From positions 1,798,001 through 1,862,000 of the forward strand of contig JALHQZ010000001.1 of NCBI GenBank assembly GCA_022841705.1: a stretch of 64,000 nucleotides of DNA. Direction: 5' to 3'. How positions within the stretch are numbered: position 1 is the stretch's first letter; each line of letters starts with the position of its first letter. The DNA is from Pirellulales bacterium (GTDB lineage: Bacteria > Planctomycetota > Planctomycetia > Pirellulales > Lacipirellulaceae). A program made the translations under genes and the position numbers. The notes below the pieces were generated by a model. The model searched no databases, was not told where the DNA came from, and worked only from the letters and a program-made list of their open reading frames with translations. This document shows positions 19,661 through 28,243 of this stretch, in pieces.

Positions 19661-20671
19661 TTACTCGTTCGTTCTCGCTTCTTCCTTCGCCCCATAGTCC
19701 GCATACTTGTCCACATTTTCCGCCGTCACCAGTTCCACCGGGACCGCCATCCGCTGCGGAAACTCGCGACGGCCTTTGAGGTACTCATCCGCAAACTCCG
19801 CCCCCTGCCGGGCCATCCGCTTCGGAAACTGCATCGCCGTGGCGACGATCTTGCCAGCGCGAATTGACTCGACGACATCATCCGCGCCGTCGAACCCAAA
19901 CACCTTGATCTGGTCCTGTTTGCCAGCGGAGAGGATCGCTTGGTAAGCGCCCATCGCCATCGCGTCGTTAGCGCAGAAGATTGCATCGAGATTATCCTCC
20001 GCTTGCAAAATCGACTCCATCACTTCCAACGCCTTGGCGCGATCAAAGTCGGCGCACTGTTGCGCAGCCATTTTCAGGCCCGGGTGCTTGTCCACCACGC
20101 TATGAAAACCTTCGCTCCGGCTACGCGTGTTGTTGTCGCCCAACAGCCCCATCAATTCCGCATAATTGCCATCTTCGCCAACAATCTTCACAAAGTATTC
20201 GGCCAGCGTCGCGCTGCCTTCGAAATTGCTCGAGACAATTTGCGACAGTGCCGCATCTTCGGTGTTAATCTCGCGATCAATACAGAAGACAGGAACTCCC
20301 TTCTCCTTCGCCCTCCGGACATTGGCAATCGACGCGTCACAATCGGTCGGGTTGAACAGAATTGCATCGTACCCGGCCGCTAGCGCATTTTCGAAGTGTG
20401 ATGTTTCAAGCCCAGGGTCATTCTGCGAATCGAACACGGTTGCTTCATGTCCGAGTTCGTTGGAACGCGCTTTCGTTGCTTCAGCCAACACGACAAACCA
20501 GGGGTTGTTGAGCGTAGAAATGATAACCGCAAACTTGCCGCTCTTGTCTGTTTTGGCAGCGATTGCGGCTGGCTTCTCGACTGGCGACGGGGCCGTAGAT
20601 TGGATGCAACCGCTGACGGCGAGAATAAGTAAGAGTGCAAGACATTGTTGTTGCTGATGAAGAGAAGGCAT
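19661..20671 (-). CDS. Sugar ABC transporter substrate-binding lipoprotein (RbsB-like)
   Basis: The Met at 20671 is chosen because it gives a lipoprotein signal with lipobox LAVSGC (Cys22); the upstream extension is charged and unlikely. The 336-residue protein is of the ribose-type Peripla_BP_4 family: FAVIISTLNNPWFVVL, ILFNPTDCDASIANVRRA, FCIDREINTEDA, FDRAKALEVMESIL and IFCANDAMAMGAYQA match RbsB-like pentose-binding proteins closely. It is tethered to a membrane and delivers its ligand to the permease/ATPase. Ribose-type sequence does not fix the ligand; solute-binding proteins for D-apiose were reported in ABC systems of this kind. It is 106 bp downstream of the FGGY kinase gene. Confidence 0.9.
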   Translation of the reverse strand: MPSLHQQQQCLALLLILAVSGCIQSTAPSPVEKPAAIAAKTDKSGKFAVIISTLNNPWFVVLAEATKARSNELGHEATVFDSQNDPGLETSHFENALAAGYDAILFNPTDCDASIANVRRAKEKGVPVFCIDREINTEDAALSQIVSSNFEGSATLAEYFVKIVGEDGNYAELMGLLGDNNTRSRSEGFHSVVDKHPGLKMAAQQCADFDRAKALEVMESILQAEDNLDAIFCANDAMAMGAYQAILSAGKQDQIKVFGFDGADDVVESIRAGKIVATAMQFPKRMARQGAEFADEYLKGRREFPQRMAVPVELVTAENVDKYADYGAKEEARTNE

Positions 20672-20705
20672 GGAAGATTCTGGGGTTGGTAGAAGGATAT
20701 TCGGA

Positions 20706-20773
20706 CTAAGCTCGGCCTCCTTGGCCGAGCGCTTGATTATGCACAATTCGCTCGGCCCTGGGAGCCAAGCTAG
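20706..20773. repeat. Long imperfect palindrome upstream of the binding-protein gene
   Basis: Segments 20706-20731 and 20749-20773 pair imperfectly around a 17-nt centre, and the left arm alone folds into a perfect 8-bp hairpin (20710-20717 with 20723-20730). It fills the 106-bp gap between kinase and binding-protein genes. A structure here could raise binding-protein expression by mRNA processing, as in other sugar ABC operons. Confidence 0.6.
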
Positions 20774-20778
20774 AGTTC

Positions 20779-22254
20779 TTACATCACTCGCTGTAGTGCG
20801 GTTTGCCAATCGATGCGCCGGCGTTCGCGCTCGGCGGCGCTGATCTGTGGTTCAATTCGCCGACGATCGCGGGGCGCGGCGGCGAGTGATTCCATCGTCG
20901 CTTCGCCGCTACCGATGCGCGCCGCCATCGCAACGCCGAGGGCGCTCGACTCGGGACTCGCGCCGATTTCCAGCGGGACGCCGGTCAGGTCGGCCAGCAG
21001 TTGCATCAACAAGCCGTTCTGGGTTGGACCGCCATCGACGCGCAGCACCTGCGGCGTCACACCATACTCGGCGGCGATCATCTGCAGCGCATCACTGATT
21101 TGAAACGCGATGCTTTCCAGCGCCGCCCGCACCACATGCGCTTTGCGAGTGTGAGCGGAGAGGCCAACGATGGCGCCGCGCGCGTCGGGCCGCCAGTGCG
21201 GAGCGCTCAGCCCGGCAAACGCGGGAATAAGATGCACGCCGCCGCTGTCGGGCACACTCGCGCCGAGCGCTTCGATGTTGTCGTCCTTATGAAGGAGGCC
21301 AAGTTGATCGCGCAACCACGACAACGTTGCCGCCGAGTAGCTGATGATTCCTTCCGCGGCGTAGGTCGGTTGACCATCGTGTGACCACGCGAGCGCTACC
21401 ACGGCTCCCTGCGTGGGCGCCCGATAGGCGCCGCCGAGATTTACCAGCAACGAAGTCCCTGTGCCGAGGGTCGCCTTCGCCTGACCAGACGCAAAACACT
21501 GCTGGGCGAACAGCGAGGCTTGCGAATCGCCCATCACGCCGACGATTGGCACGAGGCTGGGCAGGGCGCCAGCGCAGGTTGTTTCGCCATACGTCGCGAA
21601 GCTGTCGCGAATCTCAGGCAGTGCCGCGATCGGGACGCGAAACAGTTCGCACAGTGCTGGGTCCCACACTCGGCGCGAAATGTCCATCAGCAACGTGCGG
21701 CTGGCGTTCGTCGAATCGGTTGCGAACACTTTTCCGCCCGTGAGCCGATACAACAAGTAGGCATCCATCGTGCCAATCAGCGCCGTCCCATTGCGCAATC
21801 TCGCCGCAATCTCTGTCCGCTCGCGGCTGAGCCACAAGAGTTTGGGTCCGGAAAAATACGAATCGAGCCGCAGTCCCGTGCGATCACGAATTATGTCGGC
21901 GTGACCCGCGCCGCGCAGCTCCTCGCAAACGGCGTCGCTGCGGCGGCATTGCCAGACGATCGCCGGCGCAAGCGGGGTGCCCGTTTCACGATCGAAGATG
22001 ACTATCGTTTCGCGCTGGTTAGTCAGGCACACGTGCGCCAAGTCGCGAACCCTAGAGCGGTGTCGATCGACAAGCGTGCGGACGACAGCGCAGGTGTTGC
22101 GCCAGATTTCGTCAGCGTCATGTTCGACCCAGCCAGGCTGCGGATAGTGCTGCTCGTGCGGAAGCGCTTCGCTATCGGCCACGCGCACGTTGTGATCGAA
22201 CAGCAGCACTTTGGTGGCGGAAGTGCTTTGGTCAATCGCGAGGGTAAAACTCAT
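20779..22254 (-). CDS. FGGY-family carbohydrate kinase
   Basis: A 491-residue protein with the FGGY fold. TLAIDQSTSATKVLLFD is the N-terminal phosphate-binding strand pair, LTNQRETIVIFDRETG and IVWQCRRSD resemble glycerol kinase, and LGTGTSLLVNLGG plus VDGGPTQNGLLMQLLADLTG form the C-terminal nucleotide site. It phosphorylates a ketose or polyol. Its start overlaps the stop of the transketolase C-subunit gene (ATGA), and the sugar importer follows. Apulose kinase of the non-oxidative apiose route is an FGGY kinase found beside a split transketolase, so that assignment is a leading hypothesis; glycerol, xylulose or erythritol kinases remain possible. Confidence 0.88.
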   Translation of the reverse strand: MSFTLAIDQSTSATKVLLFDHNVRVADSEALPHEQHYPQPGWVEHDADEIWRNTCAVVRTLVDRHRSRVRDLAHVCLTNQRETIVIFDRETGTPLAPAIVWQCRRSDAVCEELRGAGHADIIRDRTGLRLDSYFSGPKLLWLSRERTEIAARLRNGTALIGTMDAYLLYRLTGGKVFATDSTNASRTLLMDISRRVWDPALCELFRVPIAALPEIRDSFATYGETTCAGALPSLVPIVGVMGDSQASLFAQQCFASGQAKATLGTGTSLLVNLGGAYRAPTQGAVVALAWSHDGQPTYAAEGIISYSAATLSWLRDQLGLLHKDDNIEALGASVPDSGGVHLIPAFAGLSAPHWRPDARGAIVGLSAHTRKAHVVRAALESIAFQISDALQMIAAEYGVTPQVLRVDGGPTQNGLLMQLLADLTGVPLEIGASPESSALGVAMAARIGSGEATMESLAAAPRDRRRIEPQISAAERERRRIDWQTALQRVM

Positions 22255-23267
22255 CGCGTGGCTCCGACGGTGACGAGGAGCCGCTGGGCCGCGGCGGTGA
22301 GGCCTTCCATCGACAATCCGTAATGGCGGAAGATGTCCGCTTGGCTGCCGGTGACCGTTTCTTCATCCGGGATACCGATGATCCTTAACGCACACGACAC
22401 ACTCGCTTGCATCAGCAGACTCGCACATGCTTCGCCCAAGCCGCCGTGGATGCTGTGCTCTTCGGCAGTGACGACGGCAGCGCACTCGCGACCGGCGGCG
22501 AGAATCGCTGCCGTGTCAAGCGGTTTCACTGTTGGAACACTTAGCACTCGACAGCTGACGCCTTGTGATTCGAGTTGCCCCGCCGCAAGTACGCAGTGGA
22601 TGACTGTTTCGCCAGTTGCGACGAACGCCACATCGCAGCCAGTTCCCCACTGCCGAGCGCGACCGGGACGCCACGGGCCAAACTGCTCCGGCAAGTGATA
22701 CTGCGGCGCCTTGCCGAAACGCAAGTACACGGGTGAGTCCAATGCCGCGGCCCACTCGACAGCCGCCCGGGTCTCGCCATTGTCCGCTGGCGCGACGACA
22801 TGAATGTTGTGAATCGCGCGGAGTGCGGCAAGGTCGTGCAGCGAATGATGCGTGCTCCCCAACGCGCCGTAACTCACACCGGCACTAATACCGACGACGG
22901 TGACCGGGATGTTCGAATAGCAGACATCGTTTTTGATTTGCTCCAGCGCCCGGGCCGTGAGAAAACACCCCGGCGAGACGGCGAAGACGCGCTTGCCGCA
23001 CGAACCAAGGCCCGCTGCAACGCCGACGAGGTTTTGTTCGGCGATGCCAACTTCCACGATCTGTCGCGGCAGCTTCTGACCGAACGGTCCAAGTTTTCCC
23101 GAACCGCGCGAATCGCTGGTGACCGCTAGCACGTTCCTGTCACGCTCGGCCAATTCCAGCAGCGTGTCGGCAAAAACTTCCAGATTCGGCCAGCCCATCC
23201 GTAGGCCCAAGCGTTCTGCTTGCGCGAGGGCCGCCGGCGTGAACATACTCGGTGCGGGAGCGCTCAT
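22251..23267 (-). CDS. Transketolase, C-terminal subunit
   Basis: A 338-residue protein covering the pyrimidine-binding and C-terminal domains of a split transketolase. VAVTSDSRGSGKLGPFG, VEVGIAEQNLVGVAAGL (with the conserved Glu that activates thiamine diphosphate) and SYGALGSTHHSLHDLAALR are clear, and the C-terminal domain includes VVTAEEHSIHGGLGEA. It works as a heterotetramer with the N-subunit encoded upstream. Start and stop overlap both neighbours by four bases. Split transketolases linked to a sugar kinase are known for apulose-4-phosphate and for sulfofructose; the housekeeping enzyme is usually a single chain. Confidence 0.92.
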   Translation of the reverse strand: MSAPAPSMFTPAALAQAERLGLRMGWPNLEVFADTLLELAERDRNVLAVTSDSRGSGKLGPFGQKLPRQIVEVGIAEQNLVGVAAGLGSCGKRVFAVSPGCFLTARALEQIKNDVCYSNIPVTVVGISAGVSYGALGSTHHSLHDLAALRAIHNIHVVAPADNGETRAAVEWAAALDSPVYLRFGKAPQYHLPEQFGPWRPGRARQWGTGCDVAFVATGETVIHCVLAAGQLESQGVSCRVLSVPTVKPLDTAAILAAGRECAAVVTAEEHSIHGGLGEACASLLMQASVSCALRIIGIPDEETVTGSQADIFRHYGLSMEGLTAAAQRLLVTVGATR

Positions 23268-24112
23268 TCGGCGTCTCCCAACAATGCGCGTTCGGCAGCC
23301 GCAAGCTCGGCGAGGGCCGTTTCAAACTCCGCGGCCGAAGGGACACCGTGGTGCCACTTCGCCACGTCTTCCATAAAGCTCACGCCTTTGCCTTTCGTCG
23401 TGTGAGCGATAACACACCGGGGCGCTGCGCCGTGCGCCGGCGCGCTGAGCAGTTTGGCAAGCGCAGCAAGATCATGCCCGTCGACCGAATGAACCTCCCA
23501 CCCGAAGGCGGCGAACTTCTCGTCGATCGGCGAATTGTCACAGACATCGCTAGTCCGGCCGGTAATTTGTAGCGTGTTGTAATCGATGATCGCGGTGAGC
23601 TGCGATAACTCGTAATGCGCCGCGAGCATCGCCGCTTCCCAATTCGAACCTTCCGCTAACTCGCCATCGCCCAGCAACGTGAAAACACGGTATGGCGCCG
23701 CATCGAGCTTCCCAGCGATGGCCATACCGACGGCAATCGGCAAGCCGTGGCCGAGTGCGCCGGTGTTCATTTCAATGCCCGGAATGTACCGCGTGGGATG
23801 GCCAACGAAATGCGACTGGTAATGGCAGAGCGTGGCGAGCTGCTCCGGCGGAAAGAACCCGCGTTCAGCCAGCACCACATACAGCGCTTCGACGGAGTGC
23901 CCTTTGCTTTGCACGTAACGGTCGCGATTCGGGCTGGCCCAATTCTGCGGCGAAACATTCAGCACTCGGCTATAGAGCACGTTCAGAATATCGATGCACG
24001 ATAAACTGCCCCCCGTGTGCCCAGCGCCGGCATGGTTGATGGCGCGCAGCAATGCACTGCGGTAGCGCACGCTCCGCAAGGCCAGTTCGGTGGTGTCCGT
24101 TGCGGCGAGCAT
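23264..24112 (-). CDS. Transketolase, N-terminal subunit
   Basis: A 282-residue thiamine-diphosphate-binding (PP) subunit. AINHAGAGHTGGSLSCIDIL at residues 28-47, the LGHGLPIAVGMAIAGK loop and GDGELAEGSNWEAAM, with the Mg-ThDP binding motif GDG...N-type residues, mark it as transketolase. It pairs with the downstream C-subunit, with a four-base overlap of the two genes. Its start overlaps the isomerase stop by one base (TGATG). Together with the isomerase and FGGY kinase it would cleave a phosphorylated ketose and transfer a C2 unit to an acceptor sugar phosphate. Confidence 0.92.
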   Translation of the reverse strand: MLAATDTTELALRSVRYRSALLRAINHAGAGHTGGSLSCIDILNVLYSRVLNVSPQNWASPNRDRYVQSKGHSVEALYVVLAERGFFPPEQLATLCHYQSHFVGHPTRYIPGIEMNTGALGHGLPIAVGMAIAGKLDAAPYRVFTLLGDGELAEGSNWEAAMLAAHYELSQLTAIIDYNTLQITGRTSDVCDNSPIDEKFAAFGWEVHSVDGHDLAALAKLLSAPAHGAAPRCVIAHTTKGKGVSFMEDVAKWHHGVPSAAEFETALAELAAAERALLGDAE

Positions 24113-25524
24113 CAGGCGTGGACGTGGGTCGGCCAGTGGAGGTAAGTTTCAAACGCTTCCTGTAAAATGGCGGCGGAGTGCGAAGTCGTCATCACCACAT
24201 GGTGTTCAAACCCGTTACGGCACACGTACTGCAAAAGTTCTTGGAGGCGCGGAACTTTGGCGACGGCGCGGGTGCCAAAGGTATTAAGTTCATCGTTCGT
24301 CAACTGTCCTTCGCCAACATAGGCACGAATGGCGCCGTCGGTATCTGCGGTGGTGATGCGGCCATAAGTCAGCAGCCCGGCGGGCGTGCGACCCTCGAGC
24401 GCCCCGTGGGTGTTCTCGACGCCGAGCGTGCTGCCGAGAATTGGCGCGGTGGCCATCTTGATGTCGGGCAGAAAACTCTTGGCCCAGTTGCCGCAGTGAA
24501 ACAGGGTGCATTTGTCAGGATCGTCGCCGTAGTTGTTGTTCCAATCGACCAGCGCCGCGGGGCTCCCGGCGGCAAGCTGCATGGCATACATCGTCAGCAC
24601 GCCCGTGACATCGACTTCGCAGGCGCTCGGCAGAAAGTTTTCGCTCATCATGCTCATTAGCGTGCAGACGTTGCAACCGAAGTTTTGTTGCACACTGGTC
24701 CAGCACTGAATCGCCGTGGCGTCGAGCGAGTTGGCCTCCATCCACTGGCCGAGTACCACGCCGAGCTTCGCCATCTGGTCGAGTTTTTCGCTTGGCGTAT
24801 TCGGCATGGGTACATAGCCGCGAATGTCGGCCAGTTTCGCTTGCACAGCCGAATCGCTCGCGGACAAGCGATTGGCGGCGGCGAGCATTTCGGACAGGTC
24901 CACCGTGGTGACGCTCACGCCGTGCCGTTCCAGAATCTTCTCGCTGTACCGCACCGTGTTGAACGCCCCCGGCCGAGCGCCGACGGCCCCTAGCCGCACA
25001 CCGCGCAGGCCGTTCACCACGCGACAGACGCCGAGGAATCTCGTCAAATCAGTGCGAAATCTGGGGCTCGTTGGATGACACACATGCTGCGCGGTAAGCG
25101 AGAACGGAATCCCCGCCTGCACCAAATTGTTGCAAACCGATATCTTGCCGCAGAACGCGTCTCGACGGCGAGCGACGCCAAGTTGGTTGAGATCGTCCGG
25201 GTAACCTTGCACCAGCACCGGCTTCCGCAAGTCGGCCAGTTTGAGCGTGTCGGCAACCCCTTTTTCATCACCGAAGTTCGGCAGCACCACCAGCACGCCG
25301 TCGATTTCGTCGCGATTGTTACGGAACAGTTCCGCACAGCGCCGCGCTTCAGCATGGGTCTCCACGCCGCCCCGCTTAGTTTCTTCCTCGCTGACCATCA
25401 CGGCTTTGACACCGAGCTCGCCGAACAGCGCCAGAATGTCTTTGCGTGCTTCGCTGATGAGCACATCGGGGAAGAAGTCCCGATTGCCGATGATGACTCC
25501 GAGGGTTTGCTGCTTATTTCGCAT
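24112..25524 (-). CDS. L-fucose/L-arabinose isomerase family protein
   Basis: A 470-residue protein of the FucI/AraA structural family. The N-terminal half has GVIIGNRDFFPD and VLVVLPNFGDEKGVADTL typical of the Rossmann-like domains; the middle contains CWTSVQQNFGCNVCTLMSMM and SACEVDVTGVLTMYAMQLA, where the Glu and Asp of CEVD are candidate metal ligands. HHVVMTTSHSAAILQEAF near the end supplies a conserved His. Enzymes of this family interconvert aldoses and ketoses with Mn or Mg. It is the first gene of the operon and precedes the split transketolase, suggesting it makes the ketose that the FGGY kinase phosphorylates. Substrate unknown; it is clearly different from the second family member at 41736. 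Confidence 0.85.
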   Translation of the reverse strand: MRNKQQTLGVIIGNRDFFPDVLISEARKDILALFGELGVKAVMVSEEETKRGGVETHAEARRCAELFRNNRDEIDGVLVVLPNFGDEKGVADTLKLADLRKPVLVQGYPDDLNQLGVARRRDAFCGKISVCNNLVQAGIPFSLTAQHVCHPTSPRFRTDLTRFLGVCRVVNGLRGVRLGAVGARPGAFNTVRYSEKILERHGVSVTTVDLSEMLAAANRLSASDSAVQAKLADIRGYVPMPNTPSEKLDQMAKLGVVLGQWMEANSLDATAIQCWTSVQQNFGCNVCTLMSMMSENFLPSACEVDVTGVLTMYAMQLAAGSPAALVDWNNNYGDDPDKCTLFHCGNWAKSFLPDIKMATAPILGSTLGVENTHGALEGRTPAGLLTYGRITTADTDGAIRAYVGEGQLTNDELNTFGTRAVAKVPRLQELLQYVCRNGFEHHVVMTTSHSAAILQEAFETYLHWPTHVHA

Positions 25525-25534
25525 AAAGATTTAG

Positions 25535-25614
25535 GGGTGCCACTGGCGTGCCGCCAGTGTGATGATGAGTCAAGCGTTACTCTAAGTTCCACTGGCGGCA
25601 CGCCAGTGGCACCC
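25535..25614. repeat. Perfect 25-bp inverted repeat ahead of the isomerase operon
   Basis: Arms at 25535-25559 and 25590-25614 are perfectly complementary over 25 bp around a 30-nt spacer. The element fills the gap between the GH43/GH29 gene stop and the isomerase start. Shorter related sequences with the core CCAGTGCCA occur at 30914-30946. It resembles a dispersed palindromic element and would also act as a strong structure in RNA on either strand. Confidence 0.8.
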
Positions 25615-25622
25615 AATGTCTG

Positions 25623-28091
25623 CTAATCGTTCCCTTTTAACTCAATATCCAATGCGTATCCCAACTCGTTCGGCGCTGTTGCGGGTAGTTCAACTTCCAA
25701 CGCCGTTTCAGATTGACGCCAAACAACAGGCTTGTCCAAGCCCAGCAGTCGCACGTTTTCTACTTTGCCGATTGATTTGCCAAGCGATTCGATCTTCGCC
25801 ACGCCACCCGTCGGCCAACGCAGTCCGAGCGCGTAAAGCTTATTGCCTTTGGTAGTGAAGCGGAAATCGTCGGGGGTGTATTCGAGCGTTTTGCCGTCGC
25901 TGAAGGAACCGGCCGCAATCTTGGTGGGGCCTTCGCCGAACTTCGTCCAGGGTCGAGTGCCGTAGATTGCTTCCCCGTTGATCGCGAGCCACGCGCCAAT
26001 CTGGTTGAGCATCGCGACTTCTTCGGGCGGAATCGTGCCGTCCGCTTTCGGGCCGATGTTCAGCAGCATCGCACCGTTCTTACTGACGATGTCCATCAGA
26101 TCGTCCACAATCTGCTGCACCGGCTTGTAGTCTTGCCCGGCGATGTGGCCCCACGAGTTACGCGACACACTGGTGCAGGTTTGCCAGAAGTCGGGGCGGA
26201 TGTCGGCCGACTGGCCGCGCTCGATGTCCAGCACGCCCGTGCCAAGCGGGTAGGAATCACCTTCCCACTGCTTGAAATTAATCGCCACCTCGGCGCCCCA
26301 CTCATGCCCGCGGTTGTAGTAGTACGCGGCGAAGCGCTGCAGGTAGGGCTGGAACACCGGCTGGCAAATCCACCAGTCGAAGTACATCACGAGCGGCTGG
26401 TACGTATCGACAATCTCACACGACCGCAGCAGCCAATCGTCGAGGAACGCTTGGTCGGGCGGCTCTTGTTGGCTCTCCGCCGTGCGCTTGTTGCTGGCCG
26501 GGCCGTAGAGGGCAGCGTGCAATGGGTCGGCCACATCCGACGGCGCGAGTAGGCCGTGATCGAAGAACCACCAGTGCTCCGCGCGGTGCGACGAAGCACA
26601 GAACGTGATGCCCGCTGGCTGCGAAGCTTCGGCCAACTCGCCAATCACATCTCGCTTCGGCCCCTGCTTCGCGGCGGACCACTCGGTGTAGTCGCTATCG
26701 TACATGGGGAAGCCATCGTGATGCTCGGCAACCGGGACGATGTACTTTGCCCCGCTCGCTTTGAAGAGCGCGAGCCACTCGGCCGCGTCGAACTTCTCCG
26801 CCTTGAACTGCGGGATGAAATCTTTGTAACCGAACTTGGCTTGGTCGCCATAAGTCTCGCGATGATGTTTGTATTCGTTCGACCCGGCGACATACATGTT
26901 GCGCGGGTACCACTCGCTGCCGAACGCCGGGACGCTGTAGGCTCCCCAGTGGATGAAGAGCCCGAACTTGGCATCTTGGTACCAACTGGGCGTGCGGAAC
27001 TTCTTGAGCGACTCCCAGTTTGGCTGAAATGGTCCCGCCCAGGCAACGCGGTCAATCTCGGTGAGCCGCTCCGCAACGGTGTCGGCGCTGGTAGGCGAAT
27101 CCCACGCTAACCGCTTGCCGGCAAACTGTTCACTGCCGACGCGGTTCAAGTAGTCAAGCTCGCTTTGGTTTACCCGCAGCACCGTGCCATGCTTGTGACC
27201 CGCGGGGAACTTCACATCAACCGGACGGAACGACTTGAAATCCTGCGTGGCGACGGCGCCGTACTGGTGGTCACGGTAGGCGTCGAAGTAGATCAGGTAC
27301 TCCTCACCGAGTTTCACCACCGAGGGGCCTTCGGTGAACTTCTTGGTGAAGGGCGCCGAGATGTTGGTCCAGGGCCCGGTGGGCGAATCGCTCTCGGCGG
27401 TGCGGAGCGCCATCACGTTCCGCGAGTTCTCTTTCAGCACCAGAATGTACCGATCGCCGTGCGGCACGATGGTCGCGTCGATCACGCTGAACCCCGGTTC
27501 ACAGAAAATCTCGGACGGCGTAAAGGTGACGAAGTCCTGTGTTGTGCAATAATACATCCGCTGGTTGTTCTCATGCGGCTCGGCATTGTCCGGGTGGCGG
27601 CCGGGGATGGTCGACGCCCACGCGATGATCCAGCGACTGCGCCGCGCATCATAGAACGACTCCGGCGCCCAGACGTTCACTGTGGTCGGCTCGTGCATCA
27701 TCACCGGCACAAACTGCTGCGGCGACCAGTGGACCAAATCTTTCGAGTGGGCATGACCGAACCCCAAATCGCCCCGCCACGCGGTGGTCCACACTAGATG
27801 AAACACACCATCCGGCCCGCGCTGCAGGCAGGGATCCCGCATCAACTGCCCGCCGCCCCGATTCGGCTTCAGAAAAGTGCCGGGCACGCGCTGCCACGTG
27901 AGACCGTCGGTGCTGGAGAGGAACTTCAGGCCGTCGTTTCTAGGTTCTTCGAACGAAGTGAAGAGAAAGACATCTTCCTCAGCACTCGGTGGCTCAGCGC
28001 TCGTGGAGTTAACCAGTCCCAGCGCAGCCGCACATACTCCCAGCCGTAGCAGCAGCCGATGGAAGATTCGCGGGTGAGTCGCCAGGGTCAT
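25623..28091 (-). CDS. Secreted two-domain glycosidase: GH43-like beta-propeller fused to GH29 alpha-L-fucosidase
   Basis: The Met at 28091 gives 822 residues with a signal peptide. Residues about 35-330 form a five-bladed propeller of the GH43/GH32 type: RDPCLQRGPDG, VWAPESFYD, VIDATIVPHG and TEGPSVVKLGEEYLIYFDA supply the expected Asp, Asp and Glu triad. Residues about 345-720 are GH29: KFGLFIHWGAYSVPAF, YIVPVAEHHDGFPMYDS and LVMYFDWWICQPV, whose Asp matches the nucleophile position, then SKNGAMLLNIGPKADG. A C-terminal beta-domain follows. GH29 enzymes release alpha-L-fucose or alpha-L-galactose; the propeller could act on an arabinan or other neighbouring linkage. It belongs upstream of the isomerase operon. 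Confidence 0.88.
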   Translation of the reverse strand: MTLATHPRIFHRLLLRLGVCAAALGLVNSTSAEPPSAEEDVFLFTSFEEPRNDGLKFLSSTDGLTWQRVPGTFLKPNRGGGQLMRDPCLQRGPDGVFHLVWTTAWRGDLGFGHAHSKDLVHWSPQQFVPVMMHEPTTVNVWAPESFYDARRSRWIIAWASTIPGRHPDNAEPHENNQRMYYCTTQDFVTFTPSEIFCEPGFSVIDATIVPHGDRYILVLKENSRNVMALRTAESDSPTGPWTNISAPFTKKFTEGPSVVKLGEEYLIYFDAYRDHQYGAVATQDFKSFRPVDVKFPAGHKHGTVLRVNQSELDYLNRVGSEQFAGKRLAWDSPTSADTVAERLTEIDRVAWAGPFQPNWESLKKFRTPSWYQDAKFGLFIHWGAYSVPAFGSEWYPRNMYVAGSNEYKHHRETYGDQAKFGYKDFIPQFKAEKFDAAEWLALFKASGAKYIVPVAEHHDGFPMYDSDYTEWSAAKQGPKRDVIGELAEASQPAGITFCASSHRAEHWWFFDHGLLAPSDVADPLHAALYGPASNKRTAESQQEPPDQAFLDDWLLRSCEIVDTYQPLVMYFDWWICQPVFQPYLQRFAAYYYNRGHEWGAEVAINFKQWEGDSYPLGTGVLDIERGQSADIRPDFWQTCTSVSRNSWGHIAGQDYKPVQQIVDDLMDIVSKNGAMLLNIGPKADGTIPPEEVAMLNQIGAWLAINGEAIYGTRPWTKFGEGPTKIAAGSFSDGKTLEYTPDDFRFTTKGNKLYALGLRWPTGGVAKIESLGKSIGKVENVRLLGLDKPVVWRQSETALEVELPATAPNELGYALDIELKGND

Positions 28092-28243
28092 GGCCTTCCG
28101 AGCGGATGAATGGAGAAAACGGGGCACACTTCCAGTTAGAACCGCCGGCAAGGCTTCGCGATTGGCGCGGAAGAGGTTAAAGGTTCCGCCCGAGACTTCT
28201 CCCCGCTTCCGTAGGAACAAACATGATTACTCTCTACCCTGAA

